This document shows positions 1 through 10,587 of a stretch of 64,000 nt of DNA, piece after piece. Under the pieces are notes generated by a model. The model had not been told where the DNA came from. It worked only from the letters and a program-made list of their open reading frames with translations, and made no database searches. Source of the DNA: an uncultured Prevotella sp. (GTDB lineage: Bacteria > Bacteroidota > Bacteroidia > Bacteroidales > Bacteroidaceae); NCBI GenBank assembly GCA_934272845.1, contig CAKQSF010000003.1, positions 109,014-173,013 on the forward strand. Reading direction: 5' to 3'. The first letter of the stretch is position 1, and the number at the start of each line of letters is the position of its first letter. Position numbers and translations under genes: made by a program.

Positions 1-1550
1 TGGTAATGCGTCCACCTGGCGTTTGCCCTAAAGACATCACTCCTGGAGATGCTTACCAGAAATACCTCATACAGGTATGGAGTTACGTTGCAGAGCAAAT
101 GGTGGCTCAAGGCAATACTACATTTATGTTCGAACTCGCTAACGAACCTGTCAACGTAAATGGAAGTATAACAAAATTCTTCCAAGAGATAGTTGACGCA
201 ATACGTGCAAAAGGCTGCAACAACATTCTTTGGGTACCAGGTTCTGGCTACCAGAGCAATTACACCGCATACGCTACAAACCCTATCAAGGGCGAAAACA
301 TCGGTTATGCGGTTCATGCTTATCCGGGATGGTATGGCAGTGACGCTGAACAAGAGAGTGCGGAAGCAACTGGTGACATTGCTGGCGGAGGGTACAAAGG
401 ATTCCTTAATGGGTGGTACGACCGTGTAATGTGTGTTGCTAAGTTCGCCCCTGTACTTGTAACGGAGATGGACTGGGCTCCAAAAACATATGGTAACTCA
501 TGGGGTAAAGCCACTACTGGTACACGTTGCGGCAGAGGCTTCGGTGCAAACTTCAAGTATATGTGTGACCTCACGGGCAATGTCAGTTGGATGCTCTTCA
601 CTGGTCCTGAACTGTTGGCAAAATACAGCGACACTGCCAACGATGGCAACACATTCCTTACTGACCCAGAAGCCTGTCCTAGACCTATCTACCGATGGTT
701 CAAAGACTATGCAGCGGAATGGCCTGCCGACCGAACTGAGGAGTCAAAGCAACTCGTTAGCCTCGAATTAGGCTGCGATGCTAACATCACTGCACTGACA
801 GGTGGCATCGCTACTATTCCTGTTGACGCCATATATGCTGATGGACACAGAGCCTGCGTTACGGCTACAGCACAGTATACGTTCAGCAATCCTGACATTG
901 TAGAGATGGATGGCAGCGTAATAAAAATACTGAGCGATGGCACTACCGATGTAAACATTACCGTTACAGACGTGTTCGGTACAAGCAAGACGGCACAAGT
1001 TACACTTACTGCGACTTCATTCCCTTTGACTAACGAAGATTTCGACGCTACCATTTATACGTCAGGAACATTCGATGAGACCACAGGCACACTCATTACT
1101 GGGCAATATGGTTTCGGAGGTTGGAAATACAGCGGTGGACTCGACATCAGTAACTGGAAATATATCGTAGTAGAGTTATACGAGAAACAAAACGCCAGTG
1201 CATCATTCCGTTTGTTTGACGAGAACAATTACTGGTCGGGCGCTGCTATGGTTGACATCGGCACCGCTACAAGAAAGGTGATAGAACTTTCTACACTTAA
1301 GAAGAACGGTACAGCCCTGAACCTCAAGCATATCTACATCGCTGGTTTCTGGACTACAGGTAATAAACCTGTCCGCATTAAGAGCGTATTCCTTACCAAT
1401 AACAAGTTTGCCACAGCCATTGAAGGTGTGGAGGCTAATCAAAAGGAAAACACTACCAACGCTATCTACAACCTACAGGGACAGCGTGTGAAGAATATGA
1501 ATAAAGGACAGATTTACATTATCAACGGTCGTAAGACTGTTGCACAATAG
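1..1550 (+). CDS. Glycoside hydrolase family 5, C-terminal part (5' end outside window)
   Basis: The reading frame is open from the window edge, so the gene begins upstream and the ATG at 6 is internal. Two GH5 hallmarks are visible: the acid/base Glu in FELANEP (about residue 47 counting from that ATG) and the nucleophile Glu in VTEMDW (about residue 154). The barrel ends near residue 240 (PIYRWFKDYA). A bacterial Ig-like stretch follows (about 250-340), then a beta-rich module that looks carbohydrate-binding (about 345-465). The last 30 residues (IYNLQGQRV...IYIINGRK) are a tail common on secreted Prevotella proteins, possibly a type IX secretion signal. The enzyme should be an extracellular endo-acting beta-glycanase (xylanase or glucanase; subfamily not decided). 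It heads a plus-strand run of esterases and GH43 enzymes, which favours xylan as substrate. Confidence 0.88.
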   Translation, partial: VMRPPGVCPKDITPGDAYQKYLIQVWSYVAEQMVAQGNTTFMFELANEPVNVNGSITKFFQEIVDAIRAKGCNNILWVPGSGYQSNYTAYATNPIKGENIGYAVHAYPGWYGSDAEQESAEATGDIAGGGYKGFLNGWYDRVMCVAKFAPVLVTEMDWAPKTYGNSWGKATTGTRCGRGFGANFKYMCDLTGNVSWMLFTGPELLAKYSDTANDGNTFLTDPEACPRPIYRWFKDYAAEWPADRTEESKQLVSLELGCDANITALTGGIATIPVDAIYADGHRACVTATAQYTFSNPDIVEMDGSVIKILSDGTTDVNITVTDVFGTSKTAQVTLTATSFPLTNEDFDATIYTSGTFDETTGTLITGQYGFGGWKYSGGLDISNWKYIVVELYEKQNASASFRLFDENNYWSGAAMVDIGTATRKVIELSTLKKNGTALNLKHIYIAGFWTTGNKPVRIKSVFLTNNKFATAIEGVEANQKENTTNAIYNLQGQRVKNMNKGQIYIINGRKTVAQ

Positions 1551-1571
1551 CAACGCATAACATTATATTTG
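1540..1571 (+). promoter_or_regulatory. Possible internal promoter (TTG-N21-TATATTTG)
   Basis: TTG at 1540-1542 and TATATTTG at 1564-1571 fit the Bacteroidota -33/-7 pattern with 21 bp spacing. It would give a leader of about 130 nt before the esterase at 1706. The -33 box overlaps the end of the GH5 gene, so a chance match is possible. Confidence 0.35.
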
Positions 1572-1602
1572 TGACAGCAAGCATTCATAACTTGCTGTCA
1601 CA
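1570..1602 (+). other. Perfect 12-bp inverted repeat (hairpin)
   Basis: TGTGACAGCAAG at 1570-1581 is exactly complementary to 1591-1602, with a 9-nt loop. No U-run follows, so this is not a classical terminator. It could stabilise or separate the GH5 message from the downstream esterase message. Confidence 0.6.
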
Positions 1603-1705
1603 TACATATAAATAAGAACCTAAAGGCTACTTTCCACAACTGCACATGTATGGGTGATTCAATAAGGAGCCACACATATATAAAATCTAAACAACCACAC
1701 AACCT

Positions 1706-2872
1706 ATGAGACTTCTCTTTACACTTTTATTTGCCCTCATGACACTTCTTTGCAGTGCTCAGAAGACAATAATTGTTGACGGTACAACTCGCAACTACCT
1801 TGAGTACGTACCTTCTAACCTTGGCACTAACCGTGCTCTTCTCATCTCATGCCATGGCATGAATCAAGACGCCGCATATCAAAAGAATATGCTAAAGATA
1901 GAGGACATCGCTGATAAAGAGAAATTCGTCACTGTCTTTCCTAATGGAATAAACAAAGCCTGGGATATATCCGGTGACCGTGACATCAACTTTATCCTTG
2001 CCCTTATCGACAAAATGGTCACTGACTACAAAATAGACCGCAACCGCGTCTACCTCTCTGGTTTCTCTATGGGCGGAATGCTTACATATCATGCCATGAC
2101 AAAGATTGCCGACAAGATTGCCGCCTTTGCTCCCATCAGTGGTTACCCAATATACGGAATGACGTTCACCAGTAAACGACCAATACCTATCATTCACACT
2201 CATGGTACTGGAGACGACGTATGCGTATACAGTAAGGTGCAGGCTATACTCGACGGATGGATAAAACGCGACAACTGTTCCACCACTCCCACCGTCACAA
2301 AGAACTATGGTGGCTACAGCCATATCACACGCAAGGAATGGTCTGGCGGCACTAACGGTGTAAAAATAGTATTGATGGAACTGGCTAATAAAGGACACTG
2401 GGTAAGCAACGACGGACTTTACACAGGCAACGAAATATGGAAATTCTGTAAGAACTACACACTGGAACAAAAAGGTCCTGTTGTAAACATCACTTATCCT
2501 AAACAAAATAACTCCACAGCACGTAACTTTACCGCTGCCGCAGATGTAACAGATAAAGATGGTACAGTAACAAAGGTAACATTCTACGTTGACAATCTAA
2601 ACAAAGGTGTAGCAACAGAAGCCCCTTACACCTGTGACATAAAGAATATTTCCGATGGAACGCACACACTGATTGTGCAGGCTGTTGACGACAAAGGCTA
2701 TAAAGGAACAACTAAAATTACATTCACCGTGGACAACGCCACATCCGTCAATAGTGTAGCAACTAACACTACTGAAAAAAGAAACAATATATACAACATA
2801 AACGGACAAACCGTCAACACGCCACAAAAAGGTAATATCTATATCGTTAACGGTAAGAAAATTACATACTAA
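1706..2872 (+). CDS. Secreted CE1-type alpha/beta-hydrolase esterase with Ig-like domain
   Basis: A signal peptide (about residues 1-18) precedes an alpha/beta-hydrolase of the feruloyl esterase / PHB-depolymerase-like CE1 group. The nucleophile is Ser121 in GFSMGG, and a candidate His lies in GHWVSND. CHGMNQD gives the usual oxyanion region. After the catalytic domain (about 20-250) comes a bacterial Ig-like domain (about 255-345, PVVNITYP...TFTVDN), then the Prevotella tail IYNINGQ...IYIVNGKK. The likely role is removal of ferulate or acetate from hemicellulose side chains. It sits 8 nt before a GH43 arabinofuranosidase-type gene, so both are probably co-transcribed. The exact acyl specificity cannot be read from sequence. 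Confidence 0.85.
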   Translation: MRLLFTLLFALMTLLCSAQKTIIVDGTTRNYLEYVPSNLGTNRALLISCHGMNQDAAYQKNMLKIEDIADKEKFVTVFPNGINKAWDISGDRDINFILALIDKMVTDYKIDRNRVYLSGFSMGGMLTYHAMTKIADKIAAFAPISGYPIYGMTFTSKRPIPIIHTHGTGDDVCVYSKVQAILDGWIKRDNCSTTPTVTKNYGGYSHITRKEWSGGTNGVKIVLMELANKGHWVSNDGLYTGNEIWKFCKNYTLEQKGPVVNITYPKQNNSTARNFTAAADVTDKDGTVTKVTFYVDNLNKGVATEAPYTCDIKNISDGTHTLIVQAVDDKGYKGTTKITFTVDNATSVNSVATNTTEKRNNIYNINGQTVNTPQKGNIYIVNGKKITY

Positions 2873-2880
2873 ACTAAACA

Positions 2881-4221
2881 ATGAACATAAAATCACTCAC
2901 TACCGCCATAGTTGCGGCACTCACTCCATGTGCCTTCACACTGGCACAGAACCCTATAGTACAGACTTGTTTCACCACTGACCCTGCGCCCATGGTGAGC
3001 GGTGACCGCCTTTACGTCTTCACAGGTCATGACGAAGACGGTGCGGACTTCTTCTGGATGAACGAGTGGCGCATCTTCTCTACCACCGATATGGTAAACT
3101 GGCAAGACCATGGCAGCCCACTCAACATCCGCGACTTCAGTTGGGCGGACAACAGAGCATGGGCACCACAGTGCATTGAACGTAACGGCAAATACTATAT
3201 GTACGTTCCGCTTCACTCCACCATTAGCAAAGGCATGGCTATTGGCGTGGCTGTAGCAGACAAGCCAGAAGGCCCATATAAGGACGCTATAGGTAAACCG
3301 CTCTACGAAGACGGTAAATGGGATCACATAGACCCCACAGTTATGATTGACGATGATGGTCAAGCGTATCTCTATTGGGGTAACCCACGCCTATATTCTG
3401 TAAAACTTAATGAAGACATGATTAGCCTTGCCTCTGAGGTAAAGTGCGACACTACCGTGGAACGCTATACCGAAGGACCATGGATTCACAAGGTGAAAAA
3501 GAACAAGTACATCATGATGTATGCGGCAGGTGGTGTGCCTGAATGCATAGCATACAGCACTTCCAAGAAGCCTCAAGGTCCATGGAAATACGCAGGAGAG
3601 GTAATGAAGCAAACTAACGATACTAAGTCGTTTACTAATCACAGTGGCATCATCAACTTCAAGGGTCACGACTATTTCTTCTACCACACAGGATGGCTAC
3701 CTGGTGGCGGTGGTTTCGGTCGTAGCGTATGCGTTGAAGAATTCAAATGGAACGAGGACGGCACTCTGCCTGAGATAAAACCAACCCACGAAGGCGTTAG
3801 TCCTATCGCCACACTCAACCCATATAACCGTGTGGAAGCAGAGACTATGGCGTTCAGCAAAGGCGTAAGAACCGAATGGAACAAGAAGAACCCACGCATC
3901 TGGGTGAGCGACATTCACCACGGCGACTGGATAAAGGTTCGTGAGGTTGACTTCTCTCAAGGTGCTAAGAGCATCACAGCCATGGCAGCATCACCACTCA
4001 TGGGCGGCACGATTGAGTATCGACTTGACAAGGAAGACGGCACACTCATTGCCTCCATCGACGTTAAGCCTACGGGTGGTTGGGAAGAATGGCAGGAGTT
4101 TTCTGCACCTGTTACTACGCAGGTTAACGGCAAACACGATGTGTATCTTGTTTTCAAAGCCTATAAAGACCAAAAAGGTGGCAAACTTTTCAACCTCGAT
4201 TGGTGGAAGGTTAACAAGTGA
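2881..4221 (+). CDS. GH43 arabinoxylan-type arabinofuranosidase/xylosidase with CBM6
   Basis: The N-terminal signal peptide (about 1-22) is followed by a five-bladed propeller of GH43. All three catalytic carboxylates are visible: general base Asp34 (TTDPAPM), pKa-modulating Asp151 (HIDPTVMIDDDG) and general acid Glu198 (TEGPWIH). A CBM6 begins near residue 317 (YNRVEAETM) and runs to the end, giving the layout common in arabinoxylan arabinofuranohydrolases. The length of 446 aa is normal for GH43-CBM6. It likely releases arabinose from arabinoxylan at the surface or in the periplasm. It lies between two esterase genes, which fits stepwise removal of xylan decorations. Confidence 0.9.
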   Translation: MNIKSLTTAIVAALTPCAFTLAQNPIVQTCFTTDPAPMVSGDRLYVFTGHDEDGADFFWMNEWRIFSTTDMVNWQDHGSPLNIRDFSWADNRAWAPQCIERNGKYYMYVPLHSTISKGMAIGVAVADKPEGPYKDAIGKPLYEDGKWDHIDPTVMIDDDGQAYLYWGNPRLYSVKLNEDMISLASEVKCDTTVERYTEGPWIHKVKKNKYIMMYAAGGVPECIAYSTSKKPQGPWKYAGEVMKQTNDTKSFTNHSGIINFKGHDYFFYHTGWLPGGGGFGRSVCVEEFKWNEDGTLPEIKPTHEGVSPIATLNPYNRVEAETMAFSKGVRTEWNKKNPRIWVSDIHHGDWIKVREVDFSQGAKSITAMAASPLMGGTIEYRLDKEDGTLIASIDVKPTGGWEEWQEFSAPVTTQVNGKHDVYLVFKAYKDQKGGKLFNLDWWKVNK

Positions 4222-4285
4222 TCACACTTAGAACATTCACAGTTTCTATAACGCCTATACTAAATAAAGTATCTTCAACATATAA

Positions 4286-6277
<1,992 letters not shown>

Positions 6278-6294
6278 TCACATCCACAGTAAAC

Positions 6295-7884
6295 ATGAAG
6301 AAATTATTTCTCGCTCTTGCCCTCTTGCTAACGGCAATAACGCCTACTTCCGCCATCCCAACACCGCAAGGCACTACCGAATGTGTCAACCCTGTGCTGT
6401 GGGCTGACGTTCCCGACCCTGACGTTATACGCGTAGGTAGCAACTATTACATGGTCTCTACCACCATGCACCTCATGCCTGGCGTGCCTGTCATGCACTC
6501 TCGCGACCTTGTTCACTGGGAGACCATCAGTTACGTGTACAACAAACTCTCAGACAACTCGCTCTACGACCTTGAGGGAGGCACCGTATACGGCAGAGGA
6601 CAGTGGGCAACAAGCATTCGTTACCACAAGGGAACGTTCTACCTTCTCTTCTCGCCTAACGACCAACCATGGCGTTGTTATATCTATACAGCCAAGGATC
6701 CTGCTGGCGAATGGACTCTGCGTCTGCGGACAGACCATTTCCATGACGCCTCACTCTTTATTGACGACGATGACCGTCCATACATATTCTACGGCACTGG
6801 ACAGGTGGTAGAACTCAACAAAGACTTTTCTGGTATCAAGGAAGGTGGCTTACGCAAGACTCTCTTCAAGCGTGACGCTACCGAAACAGGACTGCTTGAG
6901 GGCAGCCGCGTGATTAAGAAGGACGGTAAATACTATCTGCTCATGATCTCATGGCCTCAGGGTGGCAAGCGTCGTGAGGTGTGCTACCGTGCCGACAGCA
7001 TCGCGGGACCTTACGAAAAGGAAGTGGTGCTGCTCGATAACTTCAACGGCTTCGGCTATGTTGGTCAGGGCACTATCGTTGACGACGTCAACGGCAACTG
7101 GTATGGCATCATCTTCCAGGACCGTGGCGGTGTTGGTCGTGTGCTGACTCTTGAGCCATGCCACTGGAAGAATGGCTGGCCTATGATAGGTGATGAGAAT
7201 GGTCACATCCCACAGAGATTCAACGTGCCTCTTACTCCATGCCCTACCAAGACGGGAATTGTGGGCAGCGATGACTTCAGCGCAACGAAATTGGGCAACG
7301 AATGGCAGTGGAACCATAACCCTATCAACGCTATGTGGTCGCTAACGGAGCGTCCGGGCTGGTTGAGGTTGAAGACCTCACGCATCACCGACAACATATT
7401 CCTCGCGCCCAACACGCTGACTCAGCGCATGACAGGTCCTGAGTGTGAGGCTACTACCTGCATAGACCTCTCGGCACTGAGAGACGGTGACGTCTGCGGA
7501 CTGTCTGCCTTTAACGGTGATGCTGCCCTACTCTCGATAGTACAGCAGGGCAAGAAGCGCACTCTTCAGTTGACATTCGAGAGCGTTTCACTGCAAGACC
7601 CTGGCAAAAAGGTAACGAACGTGAAGAAGGAGGTCGTTGAGAGCATACCGTTTAAGGGCGATAAGGTATGGCTTCGTGTTCATGGCGACTTCAACCTGGG
7701 CAAGGACCTCGCCACCTTCGCTTACAGCACCGATGGCAAAACGTTCAAGTCAATAGGCAAACCCTTTAAAATGGTGTTCGACTACCGTCGCTTCTTCATG
7801 GGAACGAAGTTCGCCCTCTATTGCTACGCTACCAAACAAGTAGGCGGTTGGGCAGATTTCGACAGTTTTATATTTAAAAATTAA
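6295..7884 (+). CDS. GH43 (subfamily 12-like) beta-xylosidase/arabinofuranosidase
   Basis: The signal peptide (about 1-20) precedes a GH43 propeller with general base Asp41 (VPDPDVIR), Asp151 (HDASLFIDDD) and general acid Glu202 (LLEGSR). A beta-sandwich of the GH43_C2/DUF1349 type occupies about residues 325-529, as usual for this subgroup. At 529 aa the protein is full length. It likely removes xylose or arabinose from the ends or branches of xylo-oligosaccharides. It is the last of the tightly spaced enzyme genes; a 411-bp gap with repeats separates it from the GH97 gene. Confidence 0.9.
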   Translation: MKKLFLALALLLTAITPTSAIPTPQGTTECVNPVLWADVPDPDVIRVGSNYYMVSTTMHLMPGVPVMHSRDLVHWETISYVYNKLSDNSLYDLEGGTVYGRGQWATSIRYHKGTFYLLFSPNDQPWRCYIYTAKDPAGEWTLRLRTDHFHDASLFIDDDDRPYIFYGTGQVVELNKDFSGIKEGGLRKTLFKRDATETGLLEGSRVIKKDGKYYLLMISWPQGGKRREVCYRADSIAGPYEKEVVLLDNFNGFGYVGQGTIVDDVNGNWYGIIFQDRGGVGRVLTLEPCHWKNGWPMIGDENGHIPQRFNVPLTPCPTKTGIVGSDDFSATKLGNEWQWNHNPINAMWSLTERPGWLRLKTSRITDNIFLAPNTLTQRMTGPECEATTCIDLSALRDGDVCGLSAFNGDAALLSIVQQGKKRTLQLTFESVSLQDPGKKVTNVKKEVVESIPFKGDKVWLRVHGDFNLGKDLATFAYSTDGKTFKSIGKPFKMVFDYRRFFMGTKFALYCYATKQVGGWADFDSFIFKN

Positions 7885-7886
7885 GA

Positions 7887-8010
7887 GTTAAAAGTTAAGA
7901 ATTAAAAATTATGATTACCTTTGTACGTCGTTTCTCATCATACTTCGTATCTGAATATTGATAATAAACGACAATGGTTATCACAATTTTTAATTCTTAA
8001 CTTTTATTTT
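7887..8010. repeat. Long imperfect inverted repeat (AT-rich, about 40-bp arms)
   Basis: The arm at about 7887-7930 contains AAAAGTTAAGAATTAAAAAT and is matched in reverse complement at about 7970-8010. The arms enclose about 35 bp. This sequence type is a common dispersed intergenic palindrome in Bacteroidales. It could act as a transcript-end hairpin for the upstream enzyme operon. Confidence 0.6.
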
Positions 8011-8044
8011 TTCACTTAGAGAAAAACTTTTAACTTTCAACTTA

Positions 8045-8267
8045 GTGACGGTAAAAAAATAACTTGGTACAATTTAACGAGATAAATAATATCTAAGATA
8101 AAGTTGTCTTGCCATATCTTTTTGGATATTTTGGAGCCATTCATCAGTCACAATGCTCGCATTCTTCGCTAGGCTCAGGCGTTTCACGGAGTTCTCCTTC
8201 TTTATGTCTCCAAACTATCTCAAAAATCTATGACATAAATTATACCTATTTATTTTTTCACCGTCAC
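8045..8267. mobile_element. MITE-like element 1 (223 bp, about 30-bp terminal inverted repeats)
   Basis: The left end reads GTGACGGTAAAAAAATAA and the right end, in reverse complement, GTGACGGTGAAAAAATAA. The match continues inward (GGTAYAATTTA) for about 30 bp with about 26 identities. The flanks carry a 3-bp direct repeat TTA (8042-8044 and 8268-8270), consistent with a target-site duplication. No transposase frame exists inside. It separates the GH43 and GH97 genes. No second copy was found in the window. Confidence 0.65.
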
Positions 8268-8295
8268 TTAAAAAGAAATTTTCAACTTAAACAAT

Positions 8296-10284
8296 ATGAC
8301 CAAAACAACACTTTCATTAATTGCTTTCGCGGCTGCTTTGAGTGCTAACGCAGCCTCATTATGCAGTCCCGACGGCAAGACTGCCGTGGAGATTACCTGC
8401 AATCAGGGCAAGCCTGCCTACACCGTGACGTACAACGGCGTTACGGTAATAGAGCCTTCTGCCCTCGGACTGAACACTAACGTGGGCGACTTTACGCAAA
8501 ATCTCACCATCGCCAAGACCTCTGAGGTGGAGAAAAAGAACGTCTCTTACTCTCTGCCTAACATAAAGGTGAGCAAGGTTGAGAAGGAAATGAACACACA
8601 AACCACTACTTTCGCGCAGAATGGTAAGGATATGCTCTCTGTAACCGTGGCTGTTAGCAACAACAATGTGGCGTTCTCATACAACCTCTTGGCTAACAAA
8701 GACAAGAAATGTTGCGTCGTTAACAACGAGGCAACGGCGTTCTCCCTGCCTGAAGGCACCACCACCTTCCTCTGCCCACAGATGGGTTACATGACGGGTT
8801 TTGCACGTACTGCTCCGAGTTACGAGACTCACTACACCGCAGACGAGCCTATGGGCAAAAACGGTTGGGGACAAGGCTACACCTTCCCTTGCCTCTTCAA
8901 GGTGCCTGCAAAGCAGGGCGACAAGGCTAAGCAGTACTGGGCTCTCATTTCTGAGACTGGTGTCGACGGCAACTACTGTGCCTCTAAGATTGAGAACAAG
9001 GGCGGGAATACATACGTTGTCTCTTTCCCAAGCATGAAGGAAAATAACGGTTATGGCTCTAACACGGTGCAGGCACTGCTGCCTTCTTCCACTCCTTGGC
9101 GCACTATCACCGTTGGCGAGACGCTCGACCCTATCGTTAACACTACCGTGGCATGGGATATGGTAGACTGTAAGACCGACAAGAAGCACGAGGCAGAGGC
9201 TCGTGAGGCTGCCGCCAAGATGTACGGCAGGGGCAGTTGGTCATGGATTATCGCTGACGACAAGAGTTGTAACTTCGACACTCAGAAGCAATACATAGAT
9301 TTTAGTGCCGCCATGGGTTGGGAATCTCTGCTCATCGACGCTCAGTGGGACAAGCAAATAGGTCGCTATCGCATAGCGGAACTGGCGCGCTACGGCAAGA
9401 CGAAGGGCGTGAACCTCTACCTTTGGTACAACAGTAACGGCAAATGGAACGACGCTCCGCAGACTCCTCGCAACTGCATGGACACTCCTCACGCTCGCCG
9501 TGCTGAGATGGCGTGGATGAAGAGCATTGGCATCAGAGGCATAAAGGTAGACTTCTTCGGTGGCGACAAGCAATGCACCATGCAACTTTACGAGGACATT
9601 ATGCGCGATGCGCAAGACTTCGGACTGCTCGTTATATTCCATGGCTGCACACTTCCACGTGGTTGGGAGCGTATGTACCCTAACTACGTTGCAAGCGAGG
9701 CAGTGCGTGCCAGCGAGAATCTACGCTTTGGTCAGAACGAATGTGACCGTGAGGCTATGGACGCTACCTTCCTTCCTTTCATCCGCAACACCGTGGGCAG
9801 CATGGACTTCGGTGGCAGCACGCTCAACTGGTACTATAATGATAAGAATGCTAAGGGCTTCGGTGGCGGCCATCGCATCACTTCCGATGTCTTTGCTTTG
9901 TCTACCGCCATTCTCTTCCAAAGCGCAGTACAACACTTTGCCATGGCTCCAGGAAACCTGACCGACGCTCCTGCATGGGCGGTTGAGTTCATGAAGAAGG
10001 TGCCTACTACATGGGACGAGGTCAGATACATTGACGGTTATCCGGGCAAGTATGTCATACTCGCTCGCAGAACGGGCACTAAGTGGTACATCGCAGGCAT
10101 CAACGCTGAGAAGACTCCACTGAAGAAAACTTTTTCTCTCAATATGTTACCTGCCGGAACAACCGTTAACCTTTACAGTGACGACGCTAACCTAAAGGGC
10201 AACGTAAAGGCTCTGAAGATAACAAAGAAGCAGGAACTGACCGTAACGATTCCGCAGAATGGCGGCTTCGTGGTTTGTGAATAG
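8296..10284 (+). CDS. Glycoside hydrolase family 97 (retaining, alpha-galactosidase-like)
   Basis: The protein has a signal peptide (about 1-20), an N-terminal beta-sandwich (about 25-270), a TIM barrel and a C-terminal beta domain, the full GH97 layout at 662 aa. The motif KVDFFGGD places Asp419 where retaining GH97 enzymes carry their nucleophile, and Glu468 in ASEAVR fits the acid/base. Inverting SusB-like members use a different Glu, so an alpha-galactosidase-type retaining mechanism is more likely than alpha-glucosidase. It probably acts in the periplasm on alpha-galactosyl side chains. A strong terminator follows 10 nt after the stop. Confidence 0.9.
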   Translation: MTKTTLSLIAFAAALSANAASLCSPDGKTAVEITCNQGKPAYTVTYNGVTVIEPSALGLNTNVGDFTQNLTIAKTSEVEKKNVSYSLPNIKVSKVEKEMNTQTTTFAQNGKDMLSVTVAVSNNNVAFSYNLLANKDKKCCVVNNEATAFSLPEGTTTFLCPQMGYMTGFARTAPSYETHYTADEPMGKNGWGQGYTFPCLFKVPAKQGDKAKQYWALISETGVDGNYCASKIENKGGNTYVVSFPSMKENNGYGSNTVQALLPSSTPWRTITVGETLDPIVNTTVAWDMVDCKTDKKHEAEAREAAAKMYGRGSWSWIIADDKSCNFDTQKQYIDFSAAMGWESLLIDAQWDKQIGRYRIAELARYGKTKGVNLYLWYNSNGKWNDAPQTPRNCMDTPHARRAEMAWMKSIGIRGIKVDFFGGDKQCTMQLYEDIMRDAQDFGLLVIFHGCTLPRGWERMYPNYVASEAVRASENLRFGQNECDREAMDATFLPFIRNTVGSMDFGGSTLNWYYNDKNAKGFGGGHRITSDVFALSTAILFQSAVQHFAMAPGNLTDAPAWAVEFMKKVPTTWDEVRYIDGYPGKYVILARRTGTKWYIAGINAEKTPLKKTFSLNMLPAGTTVNLYSDDANLKGNVKALKITKKQELTVTIPQNGGFVVCE

Positions 10285-10293
10285 AGGTTACTA

Positions 10294-10357
10294 CTAATAG
10301 AATATAAAGAGACCGCCTCACACGTTTGTGTGGGGCGGTCTCTTTATATTCTATTAG
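10294..10357 (+). terminator. Very long perfect hairpin terminator
   Basis: About 30 bp upstream (starting CTAATAGAATATAAAG at 10294) pair with 10328-10357 around a short loop near 10325. The GC-rich core GAGACCGCC/GGCGGTCTC is next to a U-rich run (TCTTTATATT). It ends the plus-strand enzyme operon. Because the arms are symmetrical it may also stop minus-strand transcription from the 51-aa gene. Confidence 0.85.
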
Positions 10358-10361
10358 TATC

Positions 10362-10398
10362 TTGCCCCCTCCATGGGGAGAGGGCAAGTGGGAGGGGA
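10362..10398. repeat. GC-rich REP-like palindromic repeat, copy 1
   Basis: The stretch has the form CCCCTCC..GGGGAGAGGGCAAGTGGGAGGGG. A related copy lies at 43116-43151 (CCCCTGTAGGGGGGAGGC, then AAGGGAGGGGG). It sits directly after the stop of the 51-aa gene. Such C/G-block repeats are scattered in many Prevotella genomes. Confidence 0.55.
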
Positions 10399-10400
10399 TT

Positions 10401-10556
10401 TTACTCCTCGTCATCATCATAGAAGTCAATGGTGTTGTAACGTGAGCCTGCTTCGTCACCAGGGGTACCACCACCACCATTTTCTATAGAACTACAAATA
10501 ATACAGTTGTTTACTGTTACCACATTTACCTGTGGCGCAACATACGTCTTTTTCAT
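10401..10556 (-). CDS. Small 51-aa protein with Gly-rich centre and acidic C-terminus
   Basis: An ATG at 10556 opens 51 codons ending in TAA at 10401. The peptide starts MKKTYVAPQVNVVTVN, has a Cys pair (CIIC, residues 18-21), GGGG at 27-30 and an acidic end DFYDDDEE. The MKK-Y-x-P-x-V opening followed by a Gly-rich middle and an acidic tail is a recurring plan among small hypothetical Prevotella and Bacteroides proteins. It has no signal peptide. It lies 31 nt after the stop of the 613-aa secreted protein on the same strand and may share its transcript. Function is unknown. Coding status rests on the typical N-terminus and position. Confidence 0.6.
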   Translation of the reverse strand: MKKTYVAPQVNVVTVNNCIICSSIENGGGGTPGDEAGSRYNTIDFYDDDEE

Positions 10557-10587
10557 TTCTATATTTCCTTTCTTTTATTCTTATTTT

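Noticed and set aside
1892..2506. A 204-codon minus-strand frame opposite the CE1 esterase
   Set aside because: It is the complement of a clear alpha/beta-hydrolase gene and shows no family motif.
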